Source: an uncultured Clostridia bacterium (GTDB taxonomy: Bacteria > Bacillota > Clostridia > Oscillospirales > Ruminococcaceae). Taken from it: a stretch of DNA of 9,550 bases. The number at the start of each line of letters is the position of its first letter. The first letter of the stretch is position 1. The DNA is taken from the NCBI GenBank assembly GCA_947176675.1, contig CAMWRN010000072.1, positions 1 to 9,550 of the forward strand, given 5' to 3'. Both the position numbers and the translations under genes were made by a program. Under the pieces are notes generated by a model, which was not told the DNA's origin, searched no databases, and saw only the letters and a list, made by a program, of their open reading frames with translations. Shown one piece after another: positions 1-4,510 of the stretch.

Positions 1-26
1 GTATTCATGTAAATTATTTTATGACA

Positions 27-46
27 GTAAATTTTGATTTAACGCA
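27..46 (+). repeat. Left terminal inverted repeat (20 bp, perfect)
   Basis: GTAAATTTTGATTTAACGCA is the exact reverse complement of bases 561-580. Two further outward bases (24-25 against 582-583) also match after one mismatch. It marks the outer boundary of the hairpin-rich element. Bases 1-26 outside it are AT-rich and hold no feature I can name. Confidence 0.9.
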
Positions 47-71
47 TTACGCACTCAGTAACAAATCTTTA

Positions 72-161
72 GGCGGCGAAACCGCCGACTAAAGCTGGTC
101 GAGCTGAACACAGCTCGAGAAGTCCAGAGGCGGAGCCTTTGGACGCCGTCCGCAGACGGCG
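72..161 (+). repeat. Left-arm hairpin series
   Basis: Four stem-loops follow one another. GGCGG/CCGCC is at 72-76 and 82-86. An 8-bp stem TCGAGCTG/CAGCTCGA is at 99-106 and 111-118 with loop AACA. A 10-bp stem at 122-131 and 135-144 has a single G·T pair (127·139). A perfect 7-bp stem CGCCGTC/GACGGCG is at 144-150 and 155-161 with loop CGCA. The last two recur in the right arm in inverted orientation. The density of stems suggests a structured transcript or structured single-stranded DNA; which one cannot be told from sequence. Confidence 0.75.
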
Positions 162-198
162 AAATCCCCTTTTTGTTCCGAAACGGAGCAGGAGGTGA

Positions 199-218
199 GA
201 AATGGCGACAGCAATTTC
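199..218 (+). repeat. Left-arm inner hairpin
   Basis: GAAATGGC (199-206) pairs with GCAATTTC (211-218) around loop GACA with one mismatch (204/213). It is the counterpart of the perfect 8-bp hairpin at 408-427 in the right arm. Confidence 0.6.
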
Positions 219-271
219 GAGAATGGGCAAACACGACCGCCCCTCCTTGTAACGGTATGAAATACAGTAAT

Positions 272-304
272 CGTTGAAAACAGTCCGGTGGACTGTTTTC
301 AACG
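272..304. repeat. Central palindrome 1 (15-bp arms, 3-nt loop)
   Basis: CGTTGAAAACAGTCC at 272-286 is the exact reverse complement of 290-304, with spacer GGT. It is the longest perfect stem in the window and the first of three adjacent palindromes in the middle of the element. It is not followed by a T-run on either strand, so a simple intrinsic terminator is unlikely. Confidence 0.9.
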
Positions 305-305
305 C

Positions 306-319
306 GATAAAGCTTTATC
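306..319. repeat. Central palindrome 2 (perfect 14-mer)
   Basis: GATAAAGCTTTATC reads the same on both strands with no spacer, one base after palindrome 1. It lies near the symmetry centre of the inverted repeat. A spacerless palindrome is more typical of a protein or dimer recognition site than of an RNA hairpin, but no binding protein can be inferred. Confidence 0.85.
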
Positions 320-322
320 CCG

Positions 323-351
323 TCTGAAACGTCACACTGTGACGTTTCAGA
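323..351. repeat. Central palindrome 3 (14-bp arms, 1-nt centre)
   Basis: TCTGAAACGTCACA at 323-336 is the exact reverse complement of 338-351 around a single C at 337. Third of the three adjacent palindromes; its sequence is unrelated to palindrome 1, so these are not copies of one unit. Confidence 0.9.
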
Positions 352-407
352 GATTTAATTTGCCTGAATACGTTAGAAAGGGGGCGCGGTCGTATCCGCT
401 CCCCCTC

Positions 408-504
408 GAAATGACTATCGTCATTTCTCACCCCTTTCACCGTTCCGAACGAAAAGAAGTTTCGCCGTCTGCGGACGGCGACCAAAGGGCGCTGCCCTCT
501 GGAC
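408..504 (-). repeat. Right-arm hairpin series (inverted copy of left arm)
   Basis: A perfect 8-bp stem GAAATGAC/GTCATTTC is at 408-415 and 420-427. A perfect 7-bp stem CGCCGTC/GACGGCG is at 463-469 and 474-480. An 11-bp imperfect stem is at 480-490 and 494-504. Read on the minus strand these are the counterparts of the left-arm hairpins. In the last stem one plus-strand mismatch (A485/C499) becomes a G·U pair in a minus-strand transcript, which fits an RNA read outward-to-centre. Confidence 0.75.
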
Positions 505-560
505 TTCTGCCGCCTTTGAAAAGGTGGACGAAACTTTTCCATAAGTTGTTTGTCAGATAG

Positions 561-580
561 TGCGTTAAATCAAAATTTAC
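561..580 (-). repeat. Right terminal inverted repeat (20 bp, perfect)
   Basis: Exact reverse complement of 27-46. It ends 18 bases short of the stop codon of the patatin-like gene, so a transcript leaving that gene enters the element through this repeat. Confidence 0.9.
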
Positions 581-598
581 CGTTCTGCTGCTTCCGCG

Positions 599-1444
599 TC
601 AGTTAGAAACCGACATAAACGCCCGTATCTCCTCGGCGCGGCTCTTGCCCATTTCATATCCCTCCTGCCATACAGCGCGGAGAGTTTTCTCATCCTTTTC
701 AAAGCTGTTCAGCTTATGTGACGGACGAAATATCAGCGCCTTTCCGCGGCGTTCAAGCTCGTTGCAAAACTCAATTTGCTTATTATAAAGCTTATGCCGC
801 GTAAGCAGAAGCATTTCCACATTCGGGTATTTATGCCTGATAAGCTGGCTCATGGCAACGTTTCCCTTGCCGCACTTCTTTACGAAGCCCTCGGGCTGGG
901 TAAGTATTATTACCACACGCGAGCATCCGTCCTTGAGAGCCTGCTTTACGCAGATCGGAGATGCAAGACCTCCGTCAAAGTAAGGCTTGCCGTCTATCAT
1001 TATCGCTGGGAAATATCCCGGTATAGCGCAGGTCGCACGCAGGAAATCAAAGTTCTCGCTGTCCTCCAAAGCGTTTTTGAACTCGGCTTTTCCCGTTTCC
1101 GCGTTGGTAACTCCCACCAGACACGTGCCTGTGTAGCGTCTGAATTCCCCGTAGTCAAAGGGTACAAGCTCACGTGGAATGTCCCCGAAAACAAAGTCCA
1201 GACCGAACATGCTGCGGCACTTTCTGTAGTTGCCCACGCTCAGATAGCGTTTGTCGTTTCGGTATTTTTCCAGTATCTCAATGTTCCTCCCGAACTGTTT
1301 GGAAACATAGGACGCTCCGTTGGAAATTCCCGCCGAAACCCCCACGATATATGGGAACTCTATCCCCTCTTCGATAAAAGCGTCCATTATGCCCGCCGAA
1401 AATATCCCGCGGAAAGTCCCGCCCTCTAAAACAAGTCCTGTCAT
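599..1444 (-). CDS. Patatin-like phospholipase family protein (YjjU-type)
   Basis: A 281-aa cytosolic serine acyl hydrolase predicted to cleave fatty acyl groups from phospholipids or other lipid esters. The family's catalytic parts are all visible: glycine-rich oxyanion loop GGTFRG (8-13), nucleophile elbow GVSAG (35-39, Ser37), and the Asp of the Ser-Asp dyad in the motif DGG (Asp157-Gly159), preceded by the usual CAIPGYFP segment. The length is normal for bacterial single-domain patatins and no signal peptide is seen. ATG at 1444 is preceded by AGGAG (1454-1458, spacing 9). This site lies inside the 3' end of the upstream gene, whose TAA ends one base before the ATG, so translation is probably coupled. 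The hairpin-rich repeat begins 18 bases after the stop. Family assignment is firm; natural substrate is unknown. Confidence 0.93.
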   Translation of the reverse strand: MTGLVLEGGTFRGIFSAGIMDAFIEEGIEFPYIVGVSAGISNGASYVSKQFGRNIEILEKYRNDKRYLSVGNYRKCRSMFGLDFVFGDIPRELVPFDYGEFRRYTGTCLVGVTNAETGKAEFKNALEDSENFDFLRATCAIPGYFPAIMIDGKPYFDGGLASPICVKQALKDGCSRVVIILTQPEGFVKKCGKGNVAMSQLIRHKYPNVEMLLLTRHKLYNKQIEFCNELERRGKALIFRPSHKLNSFEKDEKTLRAVWQEGYEMGKSRAEEIRAFMSVSN

Positions 1445-1445
1445 T

Positions 1446-1889
1446 TTAATGTTCTCCTTTCAACATTTGGTCGTAATAACCGAATGCTTTTTCGTATATT
1501 TCACGCGACTGCCGCTCATCTCCCCAAGACAGCGGATCGTCGGCATAAGTAAATATGGAAAACGGTTCTTCATCTTGAACACAGCCGGGCAAGCTTTCCC
1601 ACAGCAAATACATTTTCTTTCCGAATCGTTCCGTAATACCGCATGATCGGCAGTACTCACTGAGTTCTTTCATCATCGCCCTGCCGAAACGTTCTTTGTC
1701 AAGATTGCTGTAATCAAACCGTGCTCTTACGCTTGCCGCAGCTTTTTCGGCATTTTCCATGCACTCAAGTTCCAAAAGAACCTCATCATTCGGATTTTCT
1801 AAAAAAATTTCGTCAAGCCGCCTGTTGAAAACATCGTCTGAAACAATACCCTCGCACAGTAGGATCGCATACGCCAAAAGTTCGTTCAT
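1446..1889 (-). CDS. Hypothetical acidic 147-aa protein, first gene of patatin unit
   Basis: I do not recognise this family. The protein is soluble, acidic and looks mostly helical, with no membrane segment or signal peptide. It has five cysteines (13, 43, 80, 83, 102), two of them close together in YCRSCG, and an aromatic C-terminal third. ATG at 1889 has GGAGG at 1899-1903 (spacing 9), a convincing start. The stop is one base from the start of the patatin-like gene, and the Shine-Dalgarno of that gene lies in its last codons, so the two are co-expressed. It may regulate or assist the hydrolase, but that rests only on gene order. Expression probably comes from the AT-rich region shared with the divergent peptidase gene. 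Confidence 0.8.
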   Translation of the reverse strand: MNELLAYAILLCEGIVSDDVFNRRLDEIFLENPNDEVLLELECMENAEKAAASVRARFDYSNLDKERFGRAMMKELSEYCRSCGITERFGKKMYLLWESLPGCVQDEEPFSIFTYADDPLSWGDERQSREIYEKAFGYYDQMLKGEH

Positions 1890-1907
1890 AAATATATTCC
1901 TCCACTG

Positions 1908-1936
1908 TTGCGAAAAATATCTTTTTATGTTATACT
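1908..1936 (+). promoter_or_regulatory. Sigma-A promoter of the C39-like peptidase gene
   Basis: -35 TTGCGA (1908-1913) and -10 TATACT (1931-1936) are separated by 17 bp, the ideal spacing. Transcription would start near 1943, leaving a short leader before the GTG at 1970. An upstream ATG at 1955 would fall only about a dozen bases from the transcript start with no ribosome binding site. Confidence 0.6.
1929..1934 (-). promoter_or_regulatory. Possible -10 box for the 147-aa/patatin unit
   Basis: On the minus strand 1934-1929 reads TATAAC (5 of 6 to the sigma-A -10 consensus), about 40 bases before the ATG at 1889. No good -35 lies at the expected distance. It overlaps the -10 of the divergent plus-strand promoter, so only one polymerase could occupy the region at a time. 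Weak support. Confidence 0.3.
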
Positions 1937-1969
1937 ATAAATATCTTATTAAGAATGGGGGCACACGCC

Positions 1970-2815
1970 GTGAGAAATAAACTGCTTGTAACAACGCTTT
2001 GCATATGCACCGCGGTGTGTACCGTTATCGCGGACTACGCCTATAACGGACAAGTCTACGATGAACGCGCCGCCGAGATCGCACGGTACGAAGCTCTTAA
2101 CGCCGATCCGCACACCCTTTACGGCGGCTATACCGTTGAGGAGCTTGGCGAGGGTTACGATAAACCGTCGCCGGTTTTCGGAAAAGTTCTGCTGGATGTT
2201 CCCATTATCAGCCAGTACCCCGAACTGCCCATCGGCTGCGAGATAACCAGTGCGGCGGCGGTTTTGCAGTATCTCGGATTTGATGCCGACAAGCTTTATC
2301 TTACCGATAATTATCTTATCTGCGATGATAATTTTACATACGATGACCAAATGGTATCCCACGGTCCCGATCCCTACAAGGTCTTTGCGGGTGACCCCTA
2401 CGATTGGGGCTACGGCTGTTTTGCTCCCGTTATCGCCGATACTCTCAACAGATATTTTGCGGACGTTGATCCCGATTATGAGGCAGTGATTCCGGAAGAG
2501 ATAAATTCCGCCGACATCGAAAAGCTGTTGAACGAGGGCGTGCCCATGATAGTATGGGCAAGCCGAGGCATGAAAGCCTACAACTACCGCGAACCTGCTG
2601 AGTGGCTCCTCAACGACACGGGTGAACCGTTTACATGGATAGGCAATTCCCACACTCTTGTGCTATGCGGTTATGACGGCTCCTGCTACTATTTTATGGA
2701 CTGCGACGGCAAGGACGAAATAACGCCTTACCTTAAAGAGCGTTTTCTCAACCGCTTCGCCGAGAACGGAAGCCAGTGCGTTGTCATAAAGATAAAGGAC
2801 GGAGAAGATCAATAG
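1970..2815 (+). CDS. Secreted C39-like cysteine peptidase family protein
   Basis: Predicted exported papain-fold protein of the peptidase C39-like (C39_2) type, normally a surface or secreted hydrolase of unknown substrate. I take GTG at 1970 as the start (281 aa). It has GGGGG at 1957-1961 with 8-nt spacing and gives a signal-peptide-like N-terminus (Arg-Asn-Lys, then a hydrophobic stretch to about residue 21). The in-frame ATG at 1955 has no upstream ribosome site. The family signature follows: DVPIISQYPELPIGCE with the presumed nucleophile Cys at residue 90; the His motif GNSHTLVLCGYD with His228; and an Asp after YYFM (residue 244) as the likely third catalytic residue. Unusually many cysteines lie in the signal region and near the His motif. 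It is divergent from the patatin unit and overlaps the convergent membrane-protein gene by 7 bases. Family confident; role unknown. Confidence 0.88.
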   Translation: MRNKLLVTTLCICTAVCTVIADYAYNGQVYDERAAEIARYEALNADPHTLYGGYTVEELGEGYDKPSPVFGKVLLDVPIISQYPELPIGCEITSAAAVLQYLGFDADKLYLTDNYLICDDNFTYDDQMVSHGPDPYKVFAGDPYDWGYGCFAPVIADTLNRYFADVDPDYEAVIPEEINSADIEKLLNEGVPMIVWASRGMKAYNYREPAEWLLNDTGEPFTWIGNSHTLVLCGYDGSCYYFMDCDGKDEITPYLKERFLNRFAENGSQCVVIKIKDGEDQ

Positions 2816-3369
2816 GCGTAAATATGCGCCACAATATAAAGAAGTGAGAAGCTTAATGCTTCCGAAACAAACGCAAAAGCGGCAGCCCAAACTATTGTTA
2901 CGACGGGCTGCTCTTTTATTGCCGCTTTACCTTTCGGAGCGGGAGCGTTCATTCCCTTGGGGGCCTTTTTTCCGAGTGCTTCAGCACTTCCGAATGTCCA
3001 TACGTTTATCAGTCCGTGGACGACCAGCGCAATAATGCAGATGTAGAGACTATCGCTGAATGCGAATATGGAAAATACAAAATCCGCCGCTAAAAGCAGC
3101 AGAACATTCAGCAGCACCGTTTTTGAAAAGCTCAGGTCGGTTTTTGTAAGCTTTGTGAATACCCAAAATAGCGGCAGCAGTACCACTCCGTTAAGCAGCA
3201 GAAGCTGAATATTGCTCCCCACAACACTTGTTTTGTAAAAGAAGAACGAGTAGAATTCCATTGGAAAAGCGTTCCACAGGAACATCCACAGCAGCGCAAA
3301 GCCTATCGCTCCCAAAGCGAAAATCCCTCTTTTTTTCGGTGTAAACCAATCGTCCAGACGTTTAAACAA
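2809..3369 (-). CDS. Multi-spanning membrane protein, function unknown (TTG start)
   Basis: A 186-aa integral membrane protein that I cannot assign to a family. The N-terminus is short and basic (FKRLDDWFTPKKRG). About five hydrophobic segments follow, at residues 15-35, 52-72, 85-105, 107-125 and 156-184. Between the fourth and fifth lies a Lys/Pro/Ala/Gly-rich loop (about 127-155) without acidic residues in its core, probably cytoplasmic. No catalytic motif is seen. The frame opens with TTG at 3369, supported by AAAGG about nine bases upstream; the next in-frame ATG would remove most of the first membrane segment. It starts 21 bases after the 70-aa gene and is the last gene of the kinase operon. 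Its 3' end overlaps the convergent peptidase gene by 7 bases. Confidence 0.8.
   Translation of the reverse strand: MFKRLDDWFTPKKRGIFALGAIGFALLWMFLWNAFPMEFYSFFFYKTSVVGSNIQLLLLNGVVLLPLFWVFTKLTKTDLSFSKTVLLNVLLLLAADFVFSIFAFSDSLYICIIALVVHGLINVWTFGSAEALGKKAPKGMNAPAPKGKAAIKEQPVVTIVWAAAFAFVSEALSFSLLYIVAHIYAY
2882..2918 (+). terminator. Possible intrinsic terminator of the peptidase gene
   Basis: GCAGCCC (2882-2888) pairs exactly with GGGCTGC (2905-2911), with a 16-nt loop, and is followed by TCTTTTATT. It starts 66 bases after the peptidase stop and lies within the 3' part of the opposite-strand membrane-protein gene. The large loop and interrupted T-run weaken the call. Confidence 0.35.
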
Positions 3370-3390
3370 TATGATCAGCCTTTCATTAAT

Positions 3391-3603
3391 TTAAGTATTA
3401 TTTTCGGGCATGAACCAGTAAGAGTGCATTCCCGAAAGCTGGGTGAGACTTCCCCGCGGCATTTGTACCGCGGCGTTGAACATATTCATGAAGTCACCGC
3501 CGCCCATTGTTTTCGGTTCCTTAAAGGCGACCGCGTTCTCGGGAAGCTCTCCTTTCGGAAGATCGTCGTACGTGGTGAATTTCCCTTTGAAAATCAGCTT
3601 CAT
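3391..3603 (-). CDS. Small 70-aa protein of unknown function
   Basis: A short soluble protein. Its N-terminal half is lysine-rich with the run FKGKF...LPKGELPENAVAFKEP (residues 5-30). The C-terminal half is methionine-rich (six Met in 33-65), and there is no membrane segment. ATG at 3603 overlaps the transporter stop as ATGA and has GGAGG six bases upstream, so translation is coupled and the gene is very likely real. From memory, the first 30 residues resemble the cytoplasmic opening of multi-pass membrane proteins of the DUF3267 putative metallopeptidase kind. No membrane part or HExxH motif follows here or in the next gene, so it may be a reduced or stand-alone relative. That link is tentative. 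Confidence 0.75.
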   Translation of the reverse strand: MKLIFKGKFTTYDDLPKGELPENAVAFKEPKTMGGGDFMNMFNAAVQMPRGSLTQLSGMHSYWFMPENNT

Positions 3604-4472
3604 GTTTTTGCCTCCATTTTGTTGTTTTGTATGAATGTCCAGATCGCCGAGCCGATTATTATAACATATCCTATAACGCTGAGCGGTACGGGAGTCTGAT
3701 CAAAAACAATAAATCCCACGACCGCAGAAAAAATCACCTGCGAGTAGTCGAAAACCGACACCTCTTTTGCGGGAGCGTAGGAGTACGCGCCTGTGATGGC
3801 AAACTGTCCGCCCGCTGCGAAAAGTCCCGTGAGGATAAGTATGCCAATCTGCTTTGCGGACATGGGGGCAAAATCCGCAAGCACTATCGGCAGAGCCGCA
3901 GCGCAGGAAAATACCGAAAAGCAGAAAACGATAAGCGCGCTTTTTTCGCCGCGCTGCTTCATATAGCGTACCAGCGTATAAGCCGCTCCCGCGCCCATTC
4001 CTCCCGTAAAGCCGACCAATGAGGGGATAAGCTCCATATTGGAAAATGTGGGACGGATAATGAAAAGACTTCCCGCAAAAGCAAGGATCACCGCCGCCAC
4101 CTGCGCGGGAGAGGTTTTCTCTTTAAGGATAATTATGGAGAACACCACCGCGAAAAACGGAGAAAGCTTGTTAAGCATTGAAGCATCCGCAAGAGCAAGG
4201 TGGTCCACCGCGTAGAAGTTGCAGAAGACGCCTATCGTTCCGCAGACTGCTCTCATAAGCATTGCAACTCCGCAGCCCTTTTGTATCTTCAAGGGCGTGC
4301 GGCTTTTAAACAGCATGACCGCCGCAAATATCGCCGCTGCAAAGTTTCGGAAAAAGCTTTTCTGTACAGACGGCAGGTCTCCTGCCAGCCGCACGCAGGT
4401 GTTCATTCCAGTAAAACACAGCGCCGACAGTATTATCAGGAGCACTGCCATATTCTTTTTGCTGATCTTCAA
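3600..4472 (-). CDS. EamA/DMT-superfamily transporter (10 TM)
   Basis: Inner-membrane permease of the drug/metabolite transporter superfamily, carrying a small metabolite whose identity is not evident. Ten hydrophobic helices are seen, arranged as two EamA repeats (about residues 8-131 and 149-285 from the start used here). Conserved-looking features include MLNKLSPFFAVVFSIIILKEK ending the fourth helix of repeat one and VSVFDYSQVIFSAVVG in repeat two. The start is uncertain. The frame is open from TTG at 4508, two bases after the kinase stop, but with only a weak ribosome site. TTG at 4472 has AAAGGA at 4484-4489 (spacing 11) and is used here (290 aa). ATG at 4451 is a third option just before helix one. 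It is downstream of and probably co-transcribed with the sensor kinase, so it may be a regulated output or help present the signal. Confidence 0.9.
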   Translation of the reverse strand: MKISKKNMAVLLIILSALCFTGMNTCVRLAGDLPSVQKSFFRNFAAAIFAAVMLFKSRTPLKIQKGCGVAMLMRAVCGTIGVFCNFYAVDHLALADASMLNKLSPFFAVVFSIIILKEKTSPAQVAAVILAFAGSLFIIRPTFSNMELIPSLVGFTGGMGAGAAYTLVRYMKQRGEKSALIVFCFSVFSCAAALPIVLADFAPMSAKQIGILILTGLFAAGGQFAITGAYSYAPAKEVSVFDYSQVIFSAVVGFIVFDQTPVPLSVIGYVIIIGSAIWTFIQNNKMEAKT

Positions 4473-4510
4473 AAGCTTCAATATCCTTTCACGCTGTATT
4501 GGAAACAAAC

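Larger units (their letters stand above)
27..580. repeat. Long imperfect inverted repeat, hairpin-rich noncoding element
   Basis: The left part (27 to about 270) and the reverse complement of the right part (580 to about 352) are diverged copies of one another. Shared blocks, in order from outside to centre, are: a perfect 20-bp terminal repeat; AGAAGTCCAGAGG (118-130 against 508-496); a perfect 21-base block ending GACGGCGAAA (144-164 against 480-460); and GGTGAGAAATG (194-204 against 431-421). The arms differ by indels; the left arm carries extra hairpins at 72-86 and 99-118. The centre (272-351) holds three palindromes. Open reading frames across it are short, lie on both strands and follow the repeat symmetry, so I treat the element as noncoding. 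No transposase and no obvious target-site duplication is visible. It could be a MITE-like nonautonomous element, or two 3'-end structured RNA modules facing each other. The repeat itself is directly seen; its nature is inference. Confidence 0.85.

Noticed and set aside
272..351. Rho-independent terminator for the patatin transcript
   Set aside because: The stems are strong but no T-run follows any of them on the minus strand, and they lie about 250 bases beyond the stop.
69..560. Short open frames on both strands through the repeat (77, 90 and 75 aa)
   Set aside because: They lie entirely in the inverted repeat, mirror each other in content, have no convincing ribosome sites and look like chance translations of hairpin DNA.
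1..580. CRISPR array or tandem repeat array
   Set aside because: The repeats are inverted and diverged, not direct and evenly spaced, and no cas-like gene is present.
27..580. Classical insertion sequence or IS remnant
   Set aside because: It has terminal inverted repeats but no transposase remnant in any frame, and no flanking target duplication could be found by eye.
776..1429. 217-aa plus-strand open frame opposite the patatin gene
   Set aside because: Antisense shadow of a gene with full catalytic motifs and a good ribosome site; no recognisable protein features of its own.
1949..2653. 234-aa minus-strand open frame opposite the peptidase gene
   Set aside because: Antisense shadow; the plus strand has the promoter, signal peptide and C39 motifs.
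2815..2830. Small hairpin at the peptidase/membrane-protein junction as a bidirectional terminator
   Set aside because: Only about six base pairs with a wobble, and no T-run on either side.
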